A program made the translations under genes and the position numbers. Below, piece by piece: positions 10,980 to 23,980 of a DNA stretch of 64,000 bases (positions within the stretch are counted from its first letter, which is position 1; each line of letters begins with the position of its first letter). Origin of the DNA: Cladorhizidae sp. MBARI D1340-BT2 (lineage: Eukaryota > Porifera > Demospongiae > Poecilosclerida > Cladorhizidae); contig JAQNBH010000002.1 of NCBI GenBank assembly GCA_028752905.1, positions 22,331,059-22,395,058 on the forward strand, in the 5' to 3' direction. The notes under the pieces are model-generated. The model was not told where the DNA came from and made no database searches. It was given only the letters and a program-made list of their open reading frames with translations.

Positions 10980-13900
10980 TCAAGTAAGAGTACAATTCAT
11001 AACTGCCCTAATTAACAAGACCAAAGTCCCAGATTTTGTCAACTGATAGAGAAGGCCCTTATCTGCAACATGTGAACAGATTATCAATAAATGTAGTGGT
11101 TTTTCACTGGCAGGCCACCGCTTTGGCAACTGGAAAACGCCAGGAAAAATCACAAACCTTACCACTTCAAATCATCATAACTTCCTAATACTTAGAGTAC
11201 TCAAAATTTTGGCACGTACAAAAGACAGATAATTAGAAGAGCTATTCGGTGATATAAAAATTATCTTTTTTGGGTAAAGTGTAGAAAAGTTATGAGCTTC
11301 ACGGCAAAAAAAAAAGATTTTCGGGGGGGAAATGAGAAACATATAGACCAAATTAGGGCAAATATCAAGAACATGTTTAGCATCAAGTAAGAGTACAATT
11401 CATAACTGCCCTAATTAACAAGACCAAAGTCCCAGATTTTGTCAACTGATAGAGAAGGCCCTTATCTGCAACATGTGAACAGATTATCAATAAATGTAGT
11501 GGTTTTTCACTGGCAGGCCACCGCTTTGGCAACTGGAAAACGCCAGGAAAAATCACAAATCTTACCACTTCAAATCATCATAACTTCCTAATACTTAGAG
11601 TACTCAACATTTTGGCACGTACAAAAGACAGATAATTAGAAGGGCTATCCGGTGATATAAAAATTATCTTTTTGGGGTAAAGTGTAGAAAAGTTATGAGC
11701 TTCACGGCAAAAAAAAAAGATTTTCGGGGGGAAAATGAGAACCAAATTAGGGCAAATATCAAGAACATGTTTAGCATCAAGTAAGAGTACAATTCATAAC
11801 TGCCCTAATTAACAAGACCAAAGTCCCAGATTTTGTCAACTGATAGAGAAGGCCCTTATCTGCAACATGTGAACAGATTATCAATAAATGTAGTGGTTTT
11901 TCACTGGCAGGCCACCGCTTTGGCAACTGGAAAACGCCAGGAAAAATCACAAACCTTACCACTTCAAATCATCATAACTTCCTAATACTTAGAGTACTCA
12001 ACATTTTGGTACGTACAAAAGACAGATAATTAGAAGGGCTATCCGGTGATATAAAAATTATCTTTTTTGGGTAAAGTGTAGAAAAGTTATGAGCTTCACG
12101 GCAAAAAAAAAAGATTTTCGGGGGGAAAATGAGAAACATATAGACCAAATTAGGGCAAATATCAAGAACATGTTTAGCATCAAGTAAGAGTACAATTCAT
12201 AACTGCCCTAATTAACAAGACCAAAGTCCCAGATTTTGTCAACTGATAGAGAAGGCCCTTATCTGCAACATGTGAACAGATTATCAATAAATGTAGTGGT
12301 TTTTCACTGGCAGGCCACCGCTTTGGCAACTGGAAAACGCCAGGAAAAATCACAAACCTTACCACTTCAAATCATCATAACTTCCTAATACTTAGAGTAC
12401 TCAACATTTTGGTACGTACAAAAGACAGATAATTAGAAGGGCTATCCGGTGATATAAAAATTATCTTTTTTGGGTAAAGTGTAGAAAAGTTATGAGCTTC
12501 ACGGCAAAAAAAAAAGATTTTCGGGGGGAAAATGAGAAACATATAGACCAAATTAGGGCAAATATCAAGAACATGTTTAGCATCAAGTAAGAGTACAATT
12601 CATAACTGCCCTAATTAACAAGACCAAAGTCCCAGATTTTGTCAACTGATAGAGAAGGCCCTTATCTGCAACATGTGAACAGATTATCAATAAATGTAGT
12701 GGTTTTTCACTGGCAGGCCACCGCTTTGGCAACTGGAAAACGCCAGGAAAAATCCCAAACCTTATCACTTCAAATCACCATAACTTGCTAATACTTAGAG
12801 TACTCAAAATTTTGGCACGTACAAAAGACAGATAATTAGAAGGGCTATCCGGTGATATAAAAATTATCTTTTTTGGGTAAAGTGTAGAAAAGTTATGAGC
12901 TTCACGGCAAAAAAACAAGATTTTCGGGGGGAAAATGAGAAACATATAGACCAAATTAGGGCAAATATCAAGAACATGTTTAGCATCAAGTAAGAGTACA
13001 ATTCATAACTGCCCTAATTAACAAGACCAAAGTCCCAGATTTTGTCAACTGATAGAGAAGGCCCTTATCTGCAACATGTGAACAGATTATCAATAAATGT
13101 AGTGGTTTTTCACTGGCAGGCCACCGCTTTGGCAACTGGAAAACGCCAGGAAAAATCCCAAACCTTACCACTTCAAATCACCATAACTTGCTAATACTTA
13201 GAGTACTCAAAATTTTGGCACGTACAAAAGACAGATAATTAGAAGGGCTATCCGGTGATATAAAAATTATCTTTTTTGGGTAAAGTGTAGAAAAGTTATG
13301 AGCTTCACGGCAAAAAAACAAGATTTTCGGGGGGAAAATGAGAAACATATAGACCCAATTAGGGCAAATATCAAGAACATGTTTAGCATCAAGTAAGAGT
13401 ACAATTCATAACTGCCCTAATTAACAAGACCAAAGTCCCAGATTTTGTCAACTGATAGAGAAGGCCCTTATCTGCAACATGTGAACAGATTATCAATAAA
13501 TGTAGTGGTTTTTCACTGGCAGGCCACCGCTTTGGCAACTGGAAAACGCCAGGAAAAATCACAAACCTTACCACTTCAAATCATCATAACTTCCTAATAC
13601 TTAGAGTACTCAACATTTTGGCACGTACAAAAGACAGATAATTAGAAGGGCTATCCGGTGATATAAAAATTATCTTTTTTGGGTAAAGTGTAGAAAAGTT
13701 ATGAGCTTCACGGCAAAAAAACAAGATTTTCGGGGGGAAAATGAGAAACATATAGACCAAATTAGGGCAAATATCAAGAACATGTTTAGCATCAAGTAAG
13801 AGTACAATTCATAACTGCCCTAATTAACAAGACCAAAGTCCCAGATTTTGTCAACTGATAGAGAAGGCCCTTATCTGCAACATGTGAACAGATTATCAAT

Positions 13901-15403
13901 AAATGTAGTGGTTTTTCACTGGCAGGCCACCGCTTTGGCAACTGGAAAACGCCAGGAAAAATCACAAACCTTACCACTTCAAATCATCATAACTTCCTAA
14001 TACTTAGAGTACTCAACATTTTGGTACGTACAAAAGACAGATAATTAGAAGGGCTATCCGGTGATATAAAAATTATCTTTTTTGGGTAAAGTGTAGAAAA
14101 GTTATGAGCTTCACGGCAAAAAAAAAAGATTTTCGGGGGGAAAATGAGAAACATATAGACCAAATTAGGGCAAATATCAAGAACATGTTTAGCATCAAGT
14201 AAGAGTACAATTCATAACTGCCCTAATTAACAAGACCAAAGTCCCAGATTTTGTCAACTGATAGAGAAGGCCCTTATCTGCAACATGTGAACAGATTATC
14301 AATAAATGTAGTGGTTTTTCACTGGCAGGCCACCGCTTTGGCAACTGGAAAACGCCAGGAAAAATCCCAAACCTTATCACTTCAAATCACCATAACTTGC
14401 TAATACTTAGAGTACTCAAAATTTTGGCACGTACAAAAGACAGATAATTAGAAGGGCTATCCGGTGATATAAAAATTATCTTTTTTGGGTAAAGTGTAGA
14501 AAAGTTATGAGCTTCACGGCAAAAAAACAAGATTTTCGGGGGGAAAATGAGAAACATATAGACCAAATTAGGGCAAATATCAAGAACATGTTTAGCATCA
14601 AGTAAGAGTACAATTCATAACTGCCCTAATTAACAAGACCAAAGTCCCAGATTTTGTCAACTGATAGAGAAGGCCCTTATCTGCAACATGTGAACAGATT
14701 ATCAATAAATGTAGTGGTTTTTCACTGGCAGGCCACCGCTTTGGCAACTGGAAAACGCCAGGAAAAATCCCAAACCTTACCACTTCAAATCACCATAACT
14801 TGCTAATACTTAGAGTACTCAAAATTTTGGCACGTACAAAAGACAGATAATTAGAAGGGCTATCCGGTGATATAAAAATTATCTTTTTTGGGTAAAGTGT
14901 AGAAAAGTTATGAGCTTCACGGCAAAAAAACAAGATTTTCGGGGGGAAAATGAGAAACATATAGACCCAATTAGGGCAAATATCAAGAACATGTTTAGCA
15001 TCAAGTAAGAGTACAATTCATAACTGCCCTAATTAACAAGACCAAAGTCCCAGATTTTGTCAACTGATAGAGAAGGCCCTTATCTGCAACATGTGAACAG
15101 ATTATCAATAAATGTAGTGGTTTTTCACTGGCAGGCCACCGCTTTGGCAACTGGAAAACGCCAGGAAAAATCACAAACCTTACCACTTCAAATCATCATA
15201 ACTTCCTAATACTTAGAGTACTCAACATTTTGGCACGTACAAAAGACAGATAATTAGAAGGGCTATCCGGTGATATAAAAATTATCTTTTTTGGGTAAAG
15301 TGTAGAAAAGTTATGAGCTTCACGGCAAAAAAACAAGATTTTCGGGGGGAAAATGAGAAACATATAGACCAAATTAGGGCAAATATCAAGAACATGTTTA
15401 GCA
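10980..15403 (+). repeat. Duplicated block B built on a 4-monomer repeat
   Basis: Repeats the order of 6153-10173. The offset is 4,827 bp for the first three units, then 5,230 bp because a second TTGGTACG unit (12180) has been added. Its two 1,612-bp sets are 12180-13791 and 13792-15403. The window therefore has four copies of this 4-monomer set. Confidence 0.92.
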
Positions 15404-15806
15404 TCAAGTAAGAGTACAATTCATAACTGCCCTAATTAACAAGACCAAAGTCCCAGATTTTGTCAACTGATAGAGAAGGCCCTTATCTGCAACATGTGAA
15501 CAGATTATCAATAAATGTAGTGGTTTTTCACTGGCAGGCCACCGCTTTGGCAACTGGAAAACGCCAGGAAAAATCACAAACCATACCACTTCAAATCACC
15601 ATAACTTGCTAATACTTAGAGTACTCAAAATTTTGGCACGTACAAAAGACAGATAATTAGAAGAGCTATCCGGTGATATAAAAATTATCTTTTTGGGGTA
15701 AAGTGTAGAAAAGTTATGAGCTTCACGGCAAAAAAACAAGATTTTCGGGGGGAAAATGAGAAACATATAGACCAAATTAGGGCAAATATCAAGAACATGT
15801 TTAGCA
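15404..15806 (+). repeat. Junction monomer between two duplications
   Basis: The first half combines CACAAACCATACC with CACCATAACTTGC, a mix not seen elsewhere in the window. The second half has TTTTTGGGG with the interrupted A run. It lies exactly between the end of block B and the start of long-range copy B, and is probably a recombinant formed when those segments were joined. Confidence 0.75.
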
Positions 15807-18800
15807 TCAAGTAAGAGTACAATTCATAACTGCCCTAATTAACAAGACCAAAGTCCCAGATTTTGTCAACTGATAGAGAAGGCCCTTATCTGCAACATGT
15901 CAACAGATTATCAATAAATGTAGTGGTTTTTCACTGGCAGGCCACCGCTTTGGCAACTGGAAAACGCCAGGAAAAATCCCAAACCTTACCACTTCAAATC
16001 ACAATAACTTGCTAATACTTAGAGTACTCAAAATTTTGGCACGTACAAAAGACAGATAATTAGAAGAGCTATCCGGTGATATAAAAATTATCTTTTTTGG
16101 GTAAAGTGTAGAAAAGTTATGAGCTTCACGGCAAAAAAACAAGATTTTCGGGGGGAAAATGAGAAACATATAGACCAAATTAGGGCAAATATCAAGAACA
16201 TGTTTAGCATCAAGTAAGAGTACAATTCATAACTGCCCTAATTAACAAGACCAAAGTCACAGATTTTGTCAACTGATAGAGAAGGCCCTTATCTGCAACA
16301 TGTGAACAGATTATCAATAAATGTAGTGGTTTTTCACTGGCAGGCCACCGCTTTGGCAACAATTCATAACTGCCCTAATTAACAAGACCAAAGTCCCAGA
16401 TTTTGTCAACTGATAGAGAAGGCCCTTATCTGCAACATGTGAACAGATTATCAATAAATGTAGTGGTTTTTCACTGGCAGGCCACCGCTTTGGCAACTGG
16501 AAAACGCCAGGAAAAATCCCAAACCATACCACTTCAAATCACCATAACTTGCTAATACTTAGAGTACTCAAAATTTTGGCACGTATAAAAGACAGATAAT
16601 TAGAAGAGCTATCCGGTGATATAAAAATTATCTTTTTTGGGTAAAGTGTAGAAAAGTTATGAGCTTCACGGCAAAAAAACAAGATTTTCGGGGGGAAAAT
16701 GAGAAACATATAGACCAAATTAGGGCAAATATCAAGAACATGTTTAGCATCAAGTAAGAGTACAATTCATAACTGCCCTAATTAACAAGACCAAAGTCCC
16801 AGATTTTGTCAACTGATAGAGAAGGCCCTTATCTGCAACATGTGAACAGATTATCAATAAATGTAGTGGTTTTTCACTGGCAGGCCACCGCTTTGGCAAC
16901 TGGAAAACGCCAGGAAAAATCCCAAACCTTACCACTTCAAATCACCATAACTTGCTAATACTTAGAGTACTCAAAATTTTGGCACGTACAAAAGACAGAT
17001 AATTAGAAGAGCTATCCGGTGATATAAAATTATCTTTTTTGGGTAAAGTGTAGAAATGTTATGAGCTTCACGGCAAAAAAACAAGATTTTCGGGGGGAAA
17101 ATGAGAAACATATAGACCAAATTAGGGCAAATATCAAGAACATGTTTAGCATCAAGTAAGAGTACAATTCATAACTGCCCTAATTAACAAGACCAAAGTC
17201 CCAGATTTTGTCAACTGATAGAGAAGGCCCTTATCTGCAACATGTGAACAGATTATCAATAAATGTAGTGGTTTTTCACTGGCAGGCCACCGCTTTGGCA
17301 ACTGGAAAACGCCAGGAAAAATCACAAACCTTACCACTTCAAATCATCATAACTTCCTAATACTTAGAGTACTCAAAATTTTGGCACGTACAAAAGACAG
17401 ATAATTAGAAGGGCTATCCGGTAATATAAAAATTATCTTTTTTGGGTAAAGTGTAGAAAAGTTATGAGCTTCACGGTAAAAAAACAAGATTTTCGGGGGG
17501 AAAATGAGAAACATATAGACCAAATTAGGGCAAATATCAAGAACATGTTTAGCATCAAGTAAGATTACAATTCATAACTGCCCTAATTAACAAGACCAAA
17601 GTCCCAGATTTTGTCAACTGATAGAGAAGGCCCTTATCTGCAACATGTGAACAGATTATCAATAAATGTAGTGGTTTTTCACTGGCAGGCCACCGCTTTG
17701 GCAACTGGAAAACGCCAGGAAAAATCACAAACCTTACCACTTCAAATCACCATAACTTGCTAATACTTAGAGTACTCAAAATTTTGGCACGTACAAAAGA
17801 CAGATAATTAGAAGAGCTATTCGGTGATATAAAAATTATCTTTTTTGGGTAAAGTGTAGAAAAGTTATGAGCTTCACGGCAAAAAAACAAGATTTTCGGG
17901 GGGGAAATGAGAAACATATAGACCAAATTAGGGCAAATATCAAGAACATGTTTAGCATCAAGTAAGAGTACAATTCATAACTGCCCTAATTAACAAGACC
18001 AAAGTCCCAGATTTTGTCAACTGATAGAGAAGGCCCTTATCTGCAACATGTGAACAGATTATCAATAAATGTAGTGGTTTTTCACTGGCAGGGCACCGCT
18101 TTGGCAACTGGAAAACGCCAGGAAAAATCCCAAACCTTACCACTTCAAATCACCATAACTTGCTAATACTTAGAGTACTCAAAATTTTGGCACGTACAAA
18201 AGACAGATAACTAGAAGAGCTATCCGGTGATATAAAAATTATCTTTTTTGGGTAAAGTGTAGAAAAGTTATGAGCTTCACGGCAAAAAAACAAGATTTTC
18301 GGGGGGAAAATGAGAAACATATAGACCAAATTAGGGCAAATATCAAGAACATGTTTAGCATCAAGTAAGAGTACAATTCATAACTGCCCTAATTAACAAG
18401 ACCAAAGTCCCAGATTTTGTCAACTGATAGAGAAGGCCCTTATCTGCAACATGTGAACAGATTATCAATAAATGTAGTGGTTTTTCACTGGCAGGCCACC
18501 GCTTTGGCAACTGGAAAACGCCAGGAAAAATCACAAACCTTACCACTTCAAATCATCATAACTTCCTAATACTTGGAGTACTCAAAATTTTGGCACGTAC
18601 AAAAGACAGATAATTAGAAGGGCTATCCGGTGATATAAAAATTATCTTTTTTGGGTAAAGTGTAGAAAAGTTATGAGCTTCACGGCAAAAAAAAAAGATT
18701 TTCGGGGGGAAAATGAGAAACATATAGACCCAATTAGGGCAAATATCAAGAACATGTTTAGCATCAAGTAAGATTACAATTCATAACTGCCCTAATTAAC

Positions 18801-19569
18801 AAGACCAAAGTCCCAGATTTTGTCAACTGATAGAGAAGGCCCTTATCTGCAACATGTGAACAGATTATCAATAAATGTAGTGGTTTTTCACTGGCAGGCC
18901 ACCGCTTTGGCAACTGGAAAACGCCAGGAAAAATCACAAACCTTACCACTTCAAATCACCATAACTTGCTAATACTTAGAGTACTCAAAATTTTGGCACG
19001 TACAAAAGACAGATAATTAGAAGAGCTATTCGGTGATATAAAAATTATCTTTTTTGGGTAAAGTGTAGAAAAGTTATGAGCTTCACGGCAAAAAAACAAG
19101 ATTTTCGGGGGGGAAATGAGAAACATATAGACCAAATTAGGGCAAATATCAAGAACATGTTTAGCATCAAGTAAGAGTACAATTCATAACTGCCCTAATT
19201 AACAAGACCAAAGTCCCAGATTTTGTCAACTGATAGAGAAGGCCCTTATCTGCAACATGTGAACAGATTATCAATAAATGTAGTGGTTTTTCACTGGCAG
19301 GCCACCGCTTTGGCAACTGGAAAACGCCAGGAAAAATCCCAAACCTTACCACTTCAAATCACCATAACTTGCTAATACTTAGAGTACTCAAAATTTTGGC
19401 ACGTACAAAAGACAGATAACTAGAAGAGCTATCCGGTGATATAAAAATTATCTTTTTTGGGTAAAGTGTAGAAAAGTTATGAGCTTCACGGCAAAAAAAC
19501 AAGATTTTCGGGGGGAAAATGAGAAACATATAGACCAAATTAGGGCAAATATCAAGAACATGTTTAGCA
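15807..19569 (+). repeat. Long-range duplicated segment, copy B
   Basis: Counterpart of 1181-5349. The offset is 14,626 bp up to the unit at 17152 and 14,223 bp from 17555 onward, a difference of exactly one 403-bp monomer. Later substitutions on this copy include ATGTCAACAG near 15900 and GGGCACCGC near 18091. The unit at 18361 matches its partner at 4138 in the first half but not in the second, so exchange or conversion has continued since duplication. Confidence 0.9.
16210..16346 (+). repeat. Truncated 137-bp monomer, copy 2
   Basis: Same junction and same private TCACAG substitution as the unit at 1584, which lies 14,626 bp upstream. Identical breakpoints in two places mean one deletion event followed by duplication of a larger segment. 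Confidence 0.95.
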
Positions 19570-19972
19570 TCAAGTAAGAGTACAATTCATAACTGCCCTA
19601 ATTAACAAGACCAAAGTCCCAGATTTTGTCAACTGATAGAGAAGGCCCTTATCTGCAACATGTGAACAGATTATCAATAAATGTAGTGGTTTTTCACTGG
19701 CAGGCCACCGCTTTGGCAACTGGAAAACGCCAGGAAAAATCACAAACCTTACCACTTCAAATCATCATAACTTCCTAATACTTGGAGTACTCAAAATTTT
19801 GGCACGTACAAAAGACAGATAATTAGAAGGGCTATCCGGTGATATAAAAATTATCTTTTTTAGGTAAAGTATAGAAAAGTTATGAGCTTCACGGCAAAAA
19901 AACAAGATTTTCGGGGGGGAAATGAGAAACATATAGACCAAATTAGGGCAAATATCAAGAACATGTTTAGCA
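17555..19972 (+). repeat. 3-monomer module (1,209 bp), two full copies
   Basis: Units at 17555, 17958 and 18361 are followed by the same three types at 18764, 19167 and 19570. The first member carries AAGATTACA, the second ATAACTAG and the third CTTGGAG. The last unit also has TTTTTTAGG and the rare GTATAG. This is the partner of 3332-5749 within the long-range duplication, up to about 19569. Confidence 0.85.
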
Positions 19973-20776
19973 TCAAGTAAGAGTACAATTCATAACTGCC
20001 CTAATTAACAAGACCAAAGTCCCAGATTTTGTCAACTGATAGAGAAGGCCCTTATCTGCAACATGTGAACAGATTATCAATAAATGTAGTGGTTTTTCAC
20101 TGGCAGGCCACCGCTTTGGCAACTGGAAAACGCCAGGAAAAATCACAAACCTTACCACTTCAAATCATCATAACTTCCTAATACTTAGAGTACTCAACAT
20201 TTTGGCACGTACAAAAGACAGATAATTAGAAGGGCTATCCGGTGATATAAAAATTATCTTTTTCGGGTAAAGTGTAGAAAAGTTATGAGCTTCACGGCAA
20301 AAAAACAAGATTTTCGGGGGGAAAATGAGAAACATATAGACCCAATTAGGGCAAATATCAAGAACATGTTTAGCATCAAGTAAGAGTACAATTCATAACT
20401 GCCCTAATTAACAAGACCAAAGTCCCAGATTTTGTCAACTGATAGAGAAGGCCCTTATCTGCAACATGTGAACAGATTATCAATAAATGTAGTGGTTTTT
20501 CACTGGCAGGCCACCGCTTTGGCAACTGGAAAACGCCAGGAAAAATCACAAACCTTACCACTTCAAATCACCATAACTTGCTAATACTTAGAGTACTCAA
20601 AATTTTGGCACGTACAAAAGACAGATAATTAGAAGGGCTATCCGGTGATATAAAAATTATCTTTTTTGGGTAAAGTGTAGAAAAGTTATGAGCTTCACGG
20701 CAAAAAAACAAGATTTTCGGGGGGAAAATGAAACATATAGACCAAATTAGGGCAAATATCAAGAACATGTTTAGCA
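19973..20776 (+). repeat. Two monomers, including a 401-bp variant
   Basis: The unit at 19973 has CAACATT and a unique TTTTTCGGG. The unit at 20376 has CACAAACC with CACCATAACTTGC and a 2-bp deletion giving AAAATGAAACATAT, so it is 401 bp long. The same 2-bp deletion occurs once more, in the unit at 21977, next to the same following type. These units lead into the 4-monomer duplication. Confidence 0.88.
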
Positions 20777-23700
20777 TCAAGTAAGAGTACAATTCATAAC
20801 TGCCCTAATTAACAAGACCAAAGTCCCAGATTTTGTCAACTGATAGAGAAGGCCCTTATCTGCAACATGTGAACAGATTATCAATAAATGTAGTGGTTTT
20901 TCACTGGCAGGCCACCGCTTTGGCAACTGGAAAACGCCAGGAAAAATCACAAACCTTACCACTTCAAATCATCATAACTTCCTAATACTTAGAGTACTCA
21001 AAATTTTGGCACGTACAAAAGACAGATAATTAGAAGGGCTATCCGGTGATATAAAAATTATCTTTTTTGGGTAAAGTGTAGAAAAGTTATGAGCTTCACG
21101 GCAAAAAAACAAGATTTTCGGGGGGAAAATGAGAAACATATAGACCCAATTAGGGCAAATATCAAGAACATGTTTAGCATCAAGTAAGAGTACAATTCAT
21201 AACTGCCCTAATTAACAAGACCAAAGTCCCAGATTTTGTCAACTGATAGAGAAGGCCCTTATCTGCAACATGTGAACAGATTATCAATAAATGTAGTGGT
21301 TTTTCACTGGCAGGCCACCGCTTTGGCAACTGGAAAACGCCAGGAAAAATCACAAACCTTACCACTTCAAATCATCATAACTTCCTAATACTTAGAGTAC
21401 TCAAAATTTTGGCACGTACAAAAGACAGATAATTAGAAGAGCTATTCGGTGATATAAAAATTATCTTTTTTGGGTAAAGTGTAGTTAAGTTATGAGCTTC
21501 ACGGCAAAAAAAAAAGATTTTCGGGGGGAAAATGAGAAACATATAGACCAAATTAGGGCAAATATCAAGAACATGTTTAGCATCAAGTAAGAGTACAATT
21601 CATAACTGCCCTAATTAACAAGACCAAAGTCCCAGATTTTGTCAACTGATAGAGAAGGCCCTTATCTGCAACATGTGAACAGATTATCAATAAATGTAGT
21701 GGTTTTTCACTGGCAGGCCACCGCTTTGGCAACTGGAAAACGCCAGGAAAAATCACAAATCTTACCACTTCAAATCATCATAACTTCCTAATACTTAGAG
21801 TACTCAACATTTTGGCACGTACAAAAGACAGATAATTAGAAGGGCTATCCGGTGATATAAAAATTATCTTTTTTGGGTAAAGTGTAGAAAAGTTATGAGC
21901 TTCACGGCAAAAAAAAAAGATTTTCGGGGGGAAAATGAGAACCAAATTAGGGCAAATATCAAGAACATGTTTAGCATCAAGTAAGAGTACAATTCATAAC
22001 TGCCCTAATTAACAAGACCAAAGTCCCAGATTTTGTCAACTGATAGAGAAGGCCCTTATCTGCAACATGTGAACAGATTATCAATAAATGTAGTGGTTTT
22101 TCACTGGCAGGCCACCGCTTTGGCAACTGGAAAACGCCAGGAAAAATCACAAACCTTACCACTTCAAATCATCATAACTTCCTAATACTTAGAGTACTCA
22201 ACATTTTGGCACGTACAAAAGACAGATAATTAGAAGGGCTATCCGGTGATATAAAAATTATCTTTTTTGGGTAAAGTGTAGAAAAGTTATGAGCTTCACG
22301 GCAAAAAAACAAGATTTTCGGGGGGAAAATGAAACATATAGACCAAATTAGGGCAAATATCAAGAACATGTTTAGCATCAAGTAAGAGTACAATTCATAA
22401 CTGCCCTAATTAACAAGACCAAAGTCCCAGATTTTGTCAACTGATAGAGAAGGCCCTTATCTGCAACATGTGAACAGATTATCAATAAATGTAGTGGTTT
22501 TTCACTGGCAGGCCACCGCTTTGGCAACTGGAAAACGCCAGGAAAAATCACAAACCTTACCACTTCAAATCATCATAACTTCCTAATACTTAGAGTACTC
22601 AAAATTTTGGCACGTACAAAAGACAGATAATTAGAAGGGCTATCCGGTGATATAAAAATTATCTTTTTTGGGTAAAGTGTAGAAAAGTTATGAGCTTCAC
22701 GGCAAAAAAACAAGATTTTCGGGGGGAAAATGAGAAACATATAGACCCAATTAGGGCAAATATCAAGAACATGTTTAGCATCAAGTAAGAGTACAATTCA
22801 TAACTGCCCTAATTAACAAGACCAAAGTCCCAGATTTTGTCAACTGATAGAGAAGGCCCTTATCTGCAACATGTGAACAGATTATCAATAAATGTAGTGG
22901 TTTTTCACTGGCAGGCCACCGCTTTGGCAACTGGAAAACGCCAGGAAAAATCACAAACCTTACCACTTCAAATCATCATAACTTCCTAATACTTAGAGTA
23001 CTCAAAATTTTGGCACGTACAAAAGACAGATAATTAGAAGAGCTATTCGGTGATATAAAAATTATCTTTTTTGGGTAAAGTGTAGTTAAGTTATGAGCTT
23101 CACGGCAAAAAAAAAAGATTTTCGGGGGGAAAATGAGAAACATATAGACCAAATTAGGGCAAATATCAAGAACATGTTTAGCATCAAGTAAGAGTACAAT
23201 TCATAACTGCCCTAATTAACAAGACCAAAGTCCCAGATTTTGTCAACTGATAGAGAAGGCCCTTATCTGCAACATGTGAACAGATTATCAATAAATGTAG
23301 TGGTTTTTCACTGGCAGGCCACCGCTTTGGCAACTGGAAAACGCCAGGAAAAATCACAAATCTTACCACTTCAAATCATCATAACTTCCTAATACTTAGA
23401 GTACTCAACATTTTGGCACGTACAAAAGACAGATAATTAGAAGGGCTATCCGGTGATATAAAAATTATCTTTTTTGGGTAAAGTGTAGAAAAGTTATGAG
23501 CTTCACGGCAAAAAAAAAAGATTTTCGGGGGGAAAATGAGAACCAAATTAGGGCAAATATCAAGAACATGTTTAGCATCAAGTAAGAGTACAATTCATAA
23601 CTGCCCTAATTAACAAGACCAAAGTCCCAGATTTTGTCAACTGATAGAGAAGGCCCTTATCTGCAACATGTGAACAGATTATCAATAAATGTAGTGGTTT

Positions 23701-23980
23701 TTCACTGGCAGGCCACCGCTTTGGCAACTGGAAAACGCCAGGAAAAATCACAAACCTTACCACTTCAAATCATCATAACTTCCTAATACTTAGAGTACTC
23801 AACATTTTGGCACGTACAAAAGACAGATAATTAGAAGGGCTATCCGGTGATATAAAAATTATCTTTTTTGGGTAAAGTGTAGAAAAGTTATGAGCTTCAC
23901 GGCAAAAAAAAAAGATTTTCGGGGGGAAAATGAGAAACATATAGACCAAATTAGGGCAAATATCAAGAACATGTTTAGCA
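20777..23980 (+). repeat. 4-monomer tandem duplication (1,601 and 1,603 bp)
   Basis: The order is an ACCCAATT unit, a GTAGTTAAG unit, a 9-bp-deletion unit and a CAACATT unit. Copies are 20777-22377 and 22378-23980. The fourth unit of the first copy (21977) has the 2-bp deletion and interrupted A run, while that of the second (23578) has neither. One end of the exchange therefore lies inside that monomer type. Confidence 0.88.

Noticed and set aside
20568..20792. Longer minus-strand frames of 69-74 codons (also at 22172, 25385 and 55158)
   Set aside because: They arise only where a small indel joins two frames of the same satellite. Their content is low-complexity hydrophobic translation of the AT-rich half, with no supporting context.
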